DNA of 35,910 bases, taken from an uncultured Clostridia bacterium (GTDB taxonomy: Bacteria; Bacillota; Clostridia; Oscillospirales; CAG-272). Every line of letters starts with the position of its first letter. Position 1 is the stretch's first letter. A program made the position numbers and the translations under genes. Location of the stretch: positions 1 to 35,910 of the forward strand of contig CAMYUQ010000008.1 in assembly GCA_947302045.1 (NCBI GenBank), written 5' to 3'. Positions 23,471 to 31,722 of the stretch are shown piece by piece. The notes below the pieces were generated by a model. The model did not search any database. It was not told where the DNA came from and was given only the letters and a program-made list of their open reading frames with translations.

Positions 23471-26400
23471 TTAAGGACGAAGTTTCAGCGTTGCCAGGAT
23501 CGGATAGTGGTCGGATGCAGAAGTTCCCGCACTCGATACAACCGAAAACGAGTTCCAGATAAATCCGTCCGTGGTGTAATAGCACCAGTCGATGATGCGT
23601 GTCTGTGCGGGATACGTCGGCGTCAAACCGTAATCCGCAACAGAACCGTCATCGTCGTGGTTCCATTCGTCCTGCAAATTTTCGTTCGCAGCGACTACAT
23701 TCGTAAACGCTTGGTTCGCGTTTGAATAGCCCATGTAGAAGAATTGGTCCTGGGTTGATTTGCGCGTCTCGTCGAGGTTAAAGTCGCCTGCCACAATCAC
23801 ACGGGAACTTGCGTTCAGATACGTTTTGATGTAGTCTTTCAGATTTTCCGCACTTTTCACGGGTTCGTTCGTATCAAAATGAGCCGAAATAACGTAGAAA
23901 ATTTCGTTATCCGATTTCCGTCTCAACAGCACCCACGCGGACGATTGAGCCCATTTGTCGCCGCCGTTTGCCTGCGGAACATCGGTATTTGCGGTGCCCC
24001 CCGACACTTTGGTGTAGAGAGAAGAATCCCACAGGACTGCCGTATTGGAGGTCTGATAAGAAGTATAAGTTCTGGTCCCGCTGCAGGCAGAAGCAAAGTT
24101 GCTCGCCGTAATGTGATAGGAATCGTTTGAACTTCTGACCTCCTGCACGCAAACGATATCCGGATTCTGGTTTTTCACATTGTTTGCCAGAGAGGTTTTA
24201 CGAGTTTCCGCACCTTTGTTGTTATACTCGCCGTCTTTGATGTTGTAGGACATTAACTTGATCGGCGTTACGGTGCTGCTGCCGGAATTATACGCGTAGC
24301 TATTGGTCGTGCCGAAGGTGATCTTTCCGGAAACATCGATCACGTAGGGCGTGAGATAGAAGGTCACGGTTCCGATGTTGGAAGGAATTTCCGTCAGCTC
24401 GCAAACAAACAGGTACTGCGAGCCCGAAACAATGGAAGAAGCCGTTCGGGTTTCGCCGCCTGCATAGATCTGGCCGTAAACGCTCTGCGAATTCTTGATC
24501 CAGACTTTGTTGGTCTGCCCATCGGTGTTATCCGGGGTCAGGGCAACCACATAGAATCCCGCGCGGGTGTACTCCGTCAGATCAAATCCGGTGGGGAGTG
24601 TTGCAACAAATCGGATCTTATTGGTGCCGGTTTGCACGAAGGCACTGCCGCCGCCCGAAATGACGTTTGCCGTATCGGTATCAGAAAAGCCGGTTTTATC
24701 GGTGGAATTTGCGGTGAAGATCCGGGAGCATCCCGTCATCGCGTCGTTACCCCATGCGATCGGGTCTCCGCTGCCATTCATCCGACTTAGGTTGTAAACG
24801 ACACAGTTTTCCGCAGAAACAGCATTGACGGAATAGGATCCCACGCCCACGAATTTGCGCGCGTTGCCGGCGGAAACGCCGACCTTGCTCAGATAGCAGT
24901 TTTCCGCGAGAACGCAAACGTTGGAGTTGGCTTTCGGAGAAATCTTACCAACCAGACCCGCCGCATAATAGTCGCTCTTGTTTGCAGCATCAATTTGGCA
25001 ACCGTAGACTTCGCATCTATTCAGCGTGATCCGATAGACCGTCGTCTTATCCTCACTTGTCACGCCTCCGGCATGACCGATCAGACCGCCGAGCGCCTTG
25101 TTTTTATCGTTATCCGCTGTGCTGCTGAGCACGATATCTCCGGTGTTCTTGCAACCCGTCAGGGTAATGTAGGTATTGGATCCGACATCGCCGCCGTTGT
25201 TGAAGCCGCCGATCATGCCGCCCGCGGTACCGTACGCACTGCTGTTTGAATAGCCGGTGATCACGGCGGTGTTGGAACAGTTCGTCATGTTGACCGTTAC
25301 TCCGGCTTCGTAGACGCCGATGAAGCCGCCTGCCTGCGAACCCGAAACGGCACCCGTGTTCGTGCAGGAATCAAAGGTCACGTTCGAACCCGCGTTTGGT
25401 TGCCCGAGGAATCCGCTGACTTTATAGTTGCCACCCGTTCCGGCGGTAATATTTCCTGCGTTGGTGCAATTCCGGAAAATCACATAACCGGAAGCAGTTC
25501 TGGCAAACATTCCGCACAGATCGCTCACTCCGGAAAGATCGCGTTGGTTCGTGATATTTTCAATAACGACGGGCTTTGCACTCGTCCCGCCCTGAACGGT
25601 ATCTCCAAAAATCTTATTGTTTCCGGAAAGCGAAATATTTGCACCGCCTGCCGCGACTTGATTGGAGATCGTCAGATTCTTCACCGTCACACCCGCGCCG
25701 TTGATCGTTACAAATGCTTGACGCAAATTATAGATCGTGTGATTCTGACCGTCGAGAGTCAGATCGGTTCCGGAAATCGTGCCAAAGGTCGTACTGTTTT
25801 CGCAAACGATATCGCTTGTCAGTTTAATTGTCTTACCCGTGTTGGCGTTTCCGTACAGGATGGCACTCCGCAATTCGGTGATATTGGAAGCATAAACGGT
25901 CGTTGCATCTCTTCCGGTCGCGTCAGCATACCACAAACAGCAACGGTGGTCATCCTGACCTGCGGGACTGGTGATCGCAACCGCAACATATTGCGCGCAA
26001 ACGCCGCCCATATCGATCGTTTTGTAAAGACAGTTCGATCCGTCAACCGTTTTCTGTCCGCTCCAGTTATCATAGTTGCCCATGTCGGTATAGGACGCTA
26101 CTTTCGTCCAGACCGTTCCGTCGGCGCTATACATAACGTCGAATCCGCGCTGCAGATGATACCAACTGGTATTGTTGTAAACCGTGAAGGTGTCCAGATA
26201 TTTCAACCCGCTGAACTGGAGCTTGAAAACACCGTAATATTTTCCAACCCCTTCCGCGAGATAGGATTCCAATACCACATCGGTTCCGTTGTTGTCATAT
26301 CTGCCGTCATGAACCAGCACTCCGTCGCTGTTCAGATACATATCGGGATAATAATTCTTTGTCGGACGGGAATATGCCTTGTATGCGATCGTGCCGCCCT

Positions 26401-27892
26401 TATTGCTATCCACGCCGCTGTTGATCAGCGCCGCGTTTCCTTCCGCAACGGTGTTGTTATCCCATTTTCTTTTATCGCTGTTGCTTCCGGATAAGTATGC
26501 CTGATATGCCTTATAGTTGAAGGTAGAGATCGTCAGATAGGAAGGATCACGTCCGGTTGCGGTTGCATACCAGAGCGCACAGTTCGGTCCGCCGCCGGCA
26601 GGTTCTGTCACCGCCACGGCAACATACAGCGCGTTGATGCCACCCATATCGGTCGTTCTGAGCAAACAATCCTGACCGCCGAACGACGTTGTGGTTTCGC
26701 TATCCCAGTTGGCATAATTGCCCATGTTGGTATAGGAAGCGACCTTTGTCCAGGTCGTGCCGTCGGCACTTGCCAAAATATCAAATCCACGGTTCAGATG
26801 CCACCATACCGCCCGGTTATATACCGTAAAGGTGTCCAACTGTTTCAATCCGGAGAACTGGATCTTATAAACACCGTAGTATTTCCCGAGTCCATTGGCA
26901 AGATAGGTATCCAGATTGACGTCTGTATTCACGTTATCATACGTATTGTCGCGAACCAGTTGTCCGGCTGCGTTCAGATAAAGCTCCGGATAATAGTTAC
27001 CGACGTTGTTGGACTGCGCCTGCGCGGCACTGCCGGTTGTGATGTTGCTCAGCGTACCCGCCTGCAAACCCAGATCATAACCTCTTTGTTTATATCTTTC
27101 CTGTCCGCCTTCGTCTGCGTCCAGCCAGCCCTTATAACCGGTAAAGGTTACCTTGGAAATACCGAGCGAGAGATCCCGACCGGTCGCTGTTGCGTACCAG
27201 AGCGCACAGTTCGGTCCGCCGCCGGCAGGATCTGTGACTGCCACGGCAACATACAATGCGCTGATGTCGCCCATATCGGTCGTTCTGAGCAAGCAATCTT
27301 TCCCGCCGAACGACGTTGTGCTTTCGCTATCCCAGTTGGCATAATTGCCCATGCCGGTATAGGTTGCAACCTTCGTCCAAGTCGTACCGTCGGCACTTGC
27401 CAAAATATCAAATCCGCGGTTCAGATGCCACCATGCCGCTTGGTTATATACCGTGAAGGTATTCAGTTCCACAAGGTTTGCAAATTTGAACTTGTAAACG
27501 CCGTAGTACTTTCCGAGTCCGCTTGCAAGATAGGTTTCCAAATTGACGTCTGTGTTCACATTATCATAGGTATTGTCGCGAACCAGCTGTCCGGACGCGT
27601 TCAGATAGAGTTCCGGATAATAGTCGCCAACGTTGTTGGACTGTGCCTGCGCGGCGCTGCCGGATAAGATATTGCTCAGCGTGCCTGCCTGCAAACCCAG
27701 ATCATTGCCCCTTTGCTTATATCTTTCCTGTCCGCCCTTATCGGCATCCATCCAGCCTTTGTAACCTTGGAACGTTACAGAGGAAAAGCTGAGCGATGTA
27801 CTGTCCGCCGATGCAGTGGTCATCATGATTACAGGGATACACGACAGAAGCATGACGACTGCGAGTACGATGGATAAAATCTTCTTTTTCAT
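23471..27892 (-). CDS. Giant secreted discoidin-like/GLUG-repeat protein 2 with C-terminal EEP domain
   Basis: A 1473-residue protein, the largest here. Signal peptide MKKKILSIVLAVVMLLSC..., cleavage near ASA-D (27-30). Three discoidin-like modules: about 31-239, 240-448 and 449-675; the first two are nearly identical and repeat with a 209-residue (627-bp) period. A beta-helix/GLUG-like region about 680-1060 contains LDGQNHTIYNLRQAF, GVTVKNLTISNQ and GGFIGVYEAGVTVNMTNCSN. The shared C-terminal domain is about 1085-1205. An EEP domain ends the protein (about 1215-1473) with MSYNIKDG, DIVCVQE, VISAHFDTN, IVAGDFNLDE, RIIDWCYY and SASDHYPI, all catalytic motifs present. A secreted phosphodiesterase or nuclease tethered to binding modules is predicted. 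AAGGAG lies 10 nt before the ATG. Confidence 0.85.
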   Translation of the reverse strand: MKKKILSIVLAVVMLLSCIPVIMMTTASADSTSLSFSSVTFQGYKGWMDADKGGQERYKQRGNDLGLQAGTLSNILSGSAAQAQSNNVGDYYPELYLNASGQLVRDNTYDNVNTDVNLETYLASGLGKYYGVYKFKFANLVELNTFTVYNQAAWWHLNRGFDILASADGTTWTKVATYTGMGNYANWDSESTTSFGGKDCLLRTTDMGDISALYVAVAVTDPAGGGPNCALWYATATGRDLSLGISKVTFTGYKGWLDADEGGQERYKQRGYDLGLQAGTLSNITTGSAAQAQSNNVGNYYPELYLNAAGQLVRDNTYDNVNTDVNLDTYLANGLGKYYGVYKIQFSGLKQLDTFTVYNRAVWWHLNRGFDILASADGTTWTKVASYTNMGNYANWDSETTTSFGGQDCLLRTTDMGGINALYVAVAVTEPAGGGPNCALWYATATGRDPSYLTISTFNYKAYQAYLSGSNSDKRKWDNNTVAEGNAALINSGVDSNKGGTIAYKAYSRPTKNYYPDMYLNSDGVLVHDGRYDNNGTDVVLESYLAEGVGKYYGVFKLQFSGLKYLDTFTVYNNTSWYHLQRGFDVMYSADGTVWTKVASYTDMGNYDNWSGQKTVDGSNCLYKTIDMGGVCAQYVAVAITSPAGQDDHRCCLWYADATGRDATTVYASNITELRSAILYGNANTGKTIKLTSDIVCENSTTFGTISGTDLTLDGQNHTIYNLRQAFVTINGAGVTVKNLTISNQVAAGGANISLSGNNKIFGDTVQGGTSAKPVVIENITNQRDLSGVSDLCGMFARTASGYVIFRNCTNAGNITAGTGGNYKVSGFLGQPNAGSNVTFDSCTNTGAVSGSQAGGFIGVYEAGVTVNMTNCSNTAVITGYSNSSAYGTAGGMIGGFNNGGDVGSNTYITLTGCKNTGDIVLSSTADNDKNKALGGLIGHAGGVTSEDKTTVYRITLNRCEVYGCQIDAANKSDYYAAGLVGKISPKANSNVCVLAENCYLSKVGVSAGNARKFVGVGSYSVNAVSAENCVVYNLSRMNGSGDPIAWGNDAMTGCSRIFTANSTDKTGFSDTDTANVISGGGSAFVQTGTNKIRFVATLPTGFDLTEYTRAGFYVVALTPDNTDGQTNKVWIKNSQSVYGQIYAGGETRTASSIVSGSQYLFVCELTEIPSNIGTVTFYLTPYVIDVSGKITFGTTNSYAYNSGSSTVTPIKLMSYNIKDGEYNNKGAETRKTSLANNVKNQNPDIVCVQEVRSSNDSYHITASNFASACSGTRTYTSYQTSNTAVLWDSSLYTKVSGGTANTDVPQANGGDKWAQSSAWVLLRRKSDNEIFYVISAHFDTNEPVKSAENLKDYIKTYLNASSRVIVAGDFNLDETRKSTQDQFFYMGYSNANQAFTNVVAANENLQDEWNHDDDGSVADYGLTPTYPAQTRIIDWCYYTTDGFIWNSFSVVSSAGTSASDHYPILATLKLRP
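25912..27802 (-). repeat. Three tandem discoidin-like modules in giant 2
   Basis: Units at about 27176-27802, 26549-27175 and 25912-26548. The first two have a 627-bp period (for instance CGTTGTTGGACTG at 27004 and again at 27631 apart from a base). The third is a diverged type with SDKRKW, GGTIAYKAYS and QDDHRCCLWY. Confidence 0.75.
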
Positions 27893-27932
27893 ACCAAATT
27901 TTCTCCTTTTTTATTTTGCAGTGATACAGAAA

Positions 27933-28061
27933 TCACAAATATCCCTCGTTTTTCCAACTGATCTGCATTCCGTCGCCGGAAGTTTCCGTGGAAAGGGTCA
28001 AAATGTCCGCCTCATCGGGAAAGAAGACGAATACGTGGGGTTCCAGGTACGCTTTCTTCAT
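27933..28061 (-). CDS. Micropeptide with DILT-x-S motif (42 aa), second of a family
   Basis: A 42-residue product starting MKKAYLEPHVFVFF, with DEADILTLSTETS in the middle and SWKNEGYL at the end. The MK-x(1-2)-Y start, alternating hydrophobic strand and DILT-x-S core are as in the other two micropeptides, but its tail is shorter and different. AAGGA precedes ATG 28061 by about 9 nt. It lies 74 nt after giant 1 and only 40 nt before giant 2. It is too short for most gene callers. No signal peptide. Function unknown. Confidence 0.7.
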   Translation of the reverse strand: MKKAYLEPHVFVFFPDEADILTLSTETSGDGMQISWKNEGYL

Positions 28062-28135
28062 ATAAATTGTTCCTTTCTTCGATCAATGTGTTTTTATGTT
28101 CCTGCCGATTCTTTCGGCACGAAAATCAGAATGAT

Positions 28136-31129
28136 TCATGAAAGGTTCAGCGTTCCGGACGTGCCGAAGATGATGCTGCCGTCCTTCGCCACAAGATAAG
28201 GCGTTACGCGGAACGAAATTGCAAGGTTGGCAGGAATATCGGTGATCGTGAGTGCAAACGCATACGTATCGCCAAGGGCATCCGCCACTAACTCCTCCAA
28301 ACCATTGGCATTGAGAGATTCATAAACTCTGGTTCCGCTGAGATTCCACGCTTTCACGCTGTTGTCACTCTTAATTTTTGCGGTCACAAAGAAACCGTAA
28401 CGGTCGTAGGTTTCAGAATCGAAGGTTGCCTCGCTGATCGTGCCGACGAAACGGACTTTCCGCAGCGTTCCGCCCTCGCCCTGGTAGGTTGCCTGCTGTG
28501 CGTAGGGGGCTTTCCCTTTTCCGATCAGATTTTCGATGTCGGTATCGTCGAAGCCGTTGTTCGCGGTATATTTACGATCCGCCTTCATGCCGTCATATGC
28601 GTAATCATTCCAGGTTTCAAGGCCGTTTTCGGTCAGTTCATTCATCACGCAGTTATACGAAACGATCAGGTCGTCCTGAACGTAGCTTTCAACGCCGATC
28701 AGCTTGCGCGCGTTGCCGGGAGCAGATACGTTAACCTTGCTGACGTAGCAGTTCTTCGCGGTCACGTTGTAATAATCGTCGTTCTGCGGAGAACATTTGC
28801 CGATCAGCGGAGCCGCGAAGAAATCAGCACCCGCCGTGTCGATATCGCAACCGTAAACGGCGCAGTCATACAGATTAATCTCAACCGTTGTATCACGGTC
28901 TTTTTCCGCAACGGCACCTGCCAGACCGATCAGACCGCCGATTGCGTTCTGCTTGGAATTTTCCTCAACGTTTTCCACGCGAACGTCTCCGTTGTTCACG
29001 CATTCCGTCAAAGTGATATAAGTATCTGCCACGATCGTTTTCGTGTTGTTAACGCCGCCGATCAATCCGCCGGCAATGCCAAATCCTTTGTTCGCAACGC
29101 TGTCTGCAAACCCGGTCACCGTGCCGTTGTTGCGGCAGTCCGTCATAGTGATCGTAACGCCGGCTTCATCGCCGAAAACCCCGATGAAACCGCCGACTTG
29201 CGAACCGGAAACGTTGCCCGTGTTCGTGCAGGAACTGAAAGTGACCTCTGCACCCGCAGTGTCCACTCCGCCCACAAATCCGCCGATCTTGTAGTTGGAG
29301 CCGCTGGCATTCGTCGCAATCATATTCCCTTCATTGACGCAATCGCTGAAAACGACGTTGCCGGAAACCGTTTGCGCAAATTGACCGCAAATACTGTTGA
29401 CTTCAATCACGTTCCGCTGATTGGTCACATTTTTGATAGAGACCGGATCGTCAGCGGTTCCGCCCGCAATATTGCCGAAGAGGCTCACAACGTGTTTGAG
29501 CCGCATTTCTGCGCCGTCGGGCTCGGTCAGGTTGGAGAAGATCAGATCCTTTACCGTCACACCCGCACCGTTGACATTGACAAAGGTTTGCTGCAAATTG
29601 TAGATCGTATGGTTCTGACCGTCCAGAACGGTGTCAGCCGCACTAATCGTGCCGACGGTGCTGTTGCAGGTCATGTCTTTCGTAATCTTGATCGTTGTGC
29701 CGGGATTCGAGTTTGCGTAGGTGACCGCGTTGGTCAGAGTAGCCGAGTTAGAAGCATATACTTCCGTCGCTGCGCGACCGGTTGATTCTGTGTACCACAG
29801 GCAGCACCGGTGGTCGTCCTGCCCCGCAGGAGACGAAATTGCAACGGCAACGTACCATGCGTTCACGCCGCCCATATCCGTGGTCTTCCTCAGGCAGGCG
29901 GAGCCGTCAATCGAGGTCGTGCTCGAGCTGTCCCACTTAGCCCAGTCGCCCATGCCAGTATAGGAAGCTTTCTTGGTCCAGATGTTTCCGTCCGCACTGT
30001 ACAGAACGTCGAACGCCTGCGTCAGGTGATACCAGCTCGTGTTGTTATATACGACGAAAGAATCCAGCAGAACGGGAGTCGCAAACTTGATGATGTATAC
30101 GCCGTAGTACTTGCCGTATCCTTCGGTCTGATAGGTCGCCAGATTGACGTCGTTTCCGTTATTGTCATAACGGCTGTCGCGGACAAGCTGTCCGTCATCA
30201 TTCAGATAGACTGCGGGGAAATAATCCTTGGTCGGGTAGGAATATGCCTTGTAGGCAACCGTGCCGCCCTTGTCGGTCTCGCAGTTGACAATCGCTTTAT
30301 TTCCTTCCGTCAGCGTGAAGCGATCCCACGATCTCCTGTTGCTGTAGGTACCGGACAGATAGCTCTGATAGCTCTTGTAGGTCACGGAAGAAACCGAAAC
30401 GCTCGTCGCGGCCGTTCCGGTCGCGCTCGCGTACCACAGTGCGCAGCAAGGGCCGCCGCCTGCGGGATCGGTTACCGCAACGGCAACATACAGGGCGCGA
30501 ACACCGTCAAAATTCGTGGTTCTATGGAGACAATCCGCACCAAGGAAAGCTTCGGCTGTTGCGCTGTCCCAATTTTCATAAGCGCCCATGTTCCTGTATT
30601 CCGCCGCCACGGTCCATGTAGTGCCGTCCTCGCTGTACAGAATATCGAATCCGCGGTCCAGATGCCACCATGCCGCTTTATTATAAACCGTAAAGGTATC
30701 CAGCACAACGTATGATGAAAACTGGAACGTGAACACACCGTAGTACTTGCCGTATCCCTCGGCAAGATAGGTGTTCAGATCTATGGTTGTGTCAACGTTG
30801 TCGTAGCGGTTATCACGAATGAGTTTTCCGGAGGCATCCAGATAGAGTTCCGGATAATAATCGCCGACGTTGTTCGACTGCGCCTGCGCCGCACTTCCGC
30901 TCAGAATATTGCTGAGATTTCCCGCCTGCAAGCCCAGATCATAGCTTCTCTGCTTATATCTTTCCTGATCTCCCGCGCTGGGGTTCATCCAGCCCTTGTA
31001 GCCCTTGAAAGTTACTGAAGAAAAGCTCATGGACGTATTTTCTTCTGCCGACGCCGCAGTGATGATCACCGGAACGCAAGACAAAACAAGCACGACTGCG
31101 AGTACGATGGATAAAATCTTCTTTTTCAT
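28136..31129 (-). CDS. Giant secreted discoidin-like/GLUG-repeat protein 1
   Basis: A 997-residue protein. Signal peptide MKKKILSIVLAVVLVLSC... with cleavage after ASA (26-28). Two discoidin-like modules: about 31-238 (close to giant 3's module) and about 243-452 (close to module 3 of giant 2, both with AYKAYS, PTK-Y, HRCCLWY). A beta-helix region (about 458-835) has LDGQNHTIYNLQQTF and repeats such as GGFIGVFGDEAGVTITMTDC. The C-terminal shared domain is about 890-997 (KVRFVGTISEATFDSETYDR, FRVTPYLVAKDGSIIFG). No catalytic domain is recognised. AAGGAG is 6 nt before the ATG. It is the first large gene after the cluster promoter and is preceded by micropeptide gene 31240-31380. Confidence 0.85.
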   Translation of the reverse strand: MKKKILSIVLAVVLVLSCVPVIITAASAEENTSMSFSSVTFKGYKGWMNPSAGDQERYKQRSYDLGLQAGNLSNILSGSAAQAQSNNVGDYYPELYLDASGKLIRDNRYDNVDTTIDLNTYLAEGYGKYYGVFTFQFSSYVVLDTFTVYNKAAWWHLDRGFDILYSEDGTTWTVAAEYRNMGAYENWDSATAEAFLGADCLHRTTNFDGVRALYVAVAVTDPAGGGPCCALWYASATGTAATSVSVSSVTYKSYQSYLSGTYSNRRSWDRFTLTEGNKAIVNCETDKGGTVAYKAYSYPTKDYFPAVYLNDDGQLVRDSRYDNNGNDVNLATYQTEGYGKYYGVYIIKFATPVLLDSFVVYNNTSWYHLTQAFDVLYSADGNIWTKKASYTGMGDWAKWDSSSTTSIDGSACLRKTTDMGGVNAWYVAVAISSPAGQDDHRCCLWYTESTGRAATEVYASNSATLTNAVTYANSNPGTTIKITKDMTCNSTVGTISAADTVLDGQNHTIYNLQQTFVNVNGAGVTVKDLIFSNLTEPDGAEMRLKHVVSLFGNIAGGTADDPVSIKNVTNQRNVIEVNSICGQFAQTVSGNVVFSDCVNEGNMIATNASGSNYKIGGFVGGVDTAGAEVTFSSCTNTGNVSGSQVGGFIGVFGDEAGVTITMTDCRNNGTVTGFADSVANKGFGIAGGLIGGVNNTKTIVADTYITLTECVNNGDVRVENVEENSKQNAIGGLIGLAGAVAEKDRDTTVEINLYDCAVYGCDIDTAGADFFAAPLIGKCSPQNDDYYNVTAKNCYVSKVNVSAPGNARKLIGVESYVQDDLIVSYNCVMNELTENGLETWNDYAYDGMKADRKYTANNGFDDTDIENLIGKGKAPYAQQATYQGEGGTLRKVRFVGTISEATFDSETYDRYGFFVTAKIKSDNSVKAWNLSGTRVYESLNANGLEELVADALGDTYAFALTITDIPANLAISFRVTPYLVAKDGSIIFGTSGTLNLS
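29774..31039 (-). repeat. Two tandem discoidin-like modules in giant 1
   Basis: Units at about 30416-31039 (type 1, as in giants 2 and 3) and about 29774-30403 (type 2, as the third module of giant 2). Order type 1 then type 2 is kept, so giant 2 looks like giant 1 with an extra type 1 copy. Confidence 0.75.
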
Positions 31130-31239
31130 GGTGTTCTCCTTTTTTGATTGAATTTCAAAAATGCGAGCCTGTTACTTCCTTTTAATGGTGTGTGCCGTAC
31201 TGCAAAGACCGCAAATCCGTTCACAACGAAGCAGATCGA

Positions 31240-31380
31240 TTACTCGAACGTGGGTTGACCCCAGAGGATGATATCGGCTCCTTCGTCGTACTGACCGTTG
31301 CTCCAAAGGACCGAACTCGTCAGAATGTCTTTTTCGTCCACCGCCAGTACCGTCATTTCAACGGGTTTATACTGCTTCAT
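31240..31380 (-). CDS. Micropeptide with DILT-x-S motif (46 aa), first of a family
   Basis: A 46-residue product starting MKQYKPVEMTV, with DEKDILTSSVL in the middle and ILWGQPTFE at the end. The start ATG 31380 has a strong GGGAGGAG seven bases upstream, so translation is likely; the frame open further upstream lacks such a site. It is the first gene behind the promoter at 31523-31551 and lies 110 nt before giant 1. No signal peptide, acidic tail, one Trp. It is homologous to the peptides at 23250 and 27933. It could be a leader-type regulatory peptide, a substrate of the exported system, or a small partner protein; none is shown by the sequence. Confidence 0.78.
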   Translation of the reverse strand: MKQYKPVEMTVLAVDEKDILTSSVLWSNGQYDEGADIILWGQPTFE

Positions 31381-31522
31381 TCTCAAACTCCTCCCTTTCT
31401 CGGTTTTACCGACTTTTAGAGTCACAGCAAGTTTTCCGACTCAAAAAACGCCATATGTTTTTGGTATAATTGATAAAGATTGAAGTGATTCTTTTTTCGT
31501 CTATGTTCACTTCTACAATTTC

Positions 31523-31551
31523 ATTGTAACACTGTCAAGTTGCTATTTCAA
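31523..31551 (-). promoter_or_regulatory. Promoter of the secretion cluster
   Basis: On the minus strand TTGAAA (31551-31546), 17 bp and TACAAT (31528-31523) precede the first micropeptide by about 135 nt. An overlapping TTGACA further inside (31539-31534) would pair only with a poorer -10. It lies back to back with the AraC promoter. Confidence 0.65.
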
Positions 31552-31583
31552 TAATAAAAATCTCCAAAACATAGTAAAATTCT

Positions 31584-31604
31584 ACGTTTTTTTTTTTTTT
31601 TTTT
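31584..31604. other. Homopolymeric T tract between divergent promoters
   Basis: A run of about 18 Ts, followed by further T- and A-rich tracts to 31650, fills the space between the two divergent promoters. Such tracts are stiff or curved and prone to slippage in replication and sequencing. Confidence 0.6.
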
Positions 31605-31656
31605 ATTTTTTGTTACCTTTTTTTGGTTTTTTTCTCCAAAAAAATAAAAAAAAGAA

Positions 31657-31684
31657 TTGACATTCCGGAAAAAGAAGCTATAAT
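31657..31684 (+). promoter_or_regulatory. Promoter of the AraC/rhamnosidase operon
   Basis: TTGACA (31657-31662) and TATAAT (31679-31684) are both full consensus with a 16-bp spacer, 38 nt before the AraC ATG. Confidence 0.88.
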
Positions 31685-31722
31685 AGAGACAGAGGATCAA
31701 TTTGTCAAAGGAGGCGATTTGC

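Noticed and set aside
21646..26494. Long plus-strand frames opposite the giant secreted proteins (21646-22752 and 25400-26494)
   Set aside because: Repetitive Thr/Asn/Gly codons of the sense strand keep the antisense frame open; no start signals.
20791..31129. Repeats in the giant genes considered as CRISPR or tandem satellite DNA
   Set aside because: The repeats are in-frame protein modules of about 209 codons with no short spacer pattern.
31461..31470. TGGTATAAT extended -10 on the plus strand within the micropeptide leader
   Set aside because: It lies far upstream of the AraC gene, which has a full consensus promoter closer by; no other plus-strand gene follows.
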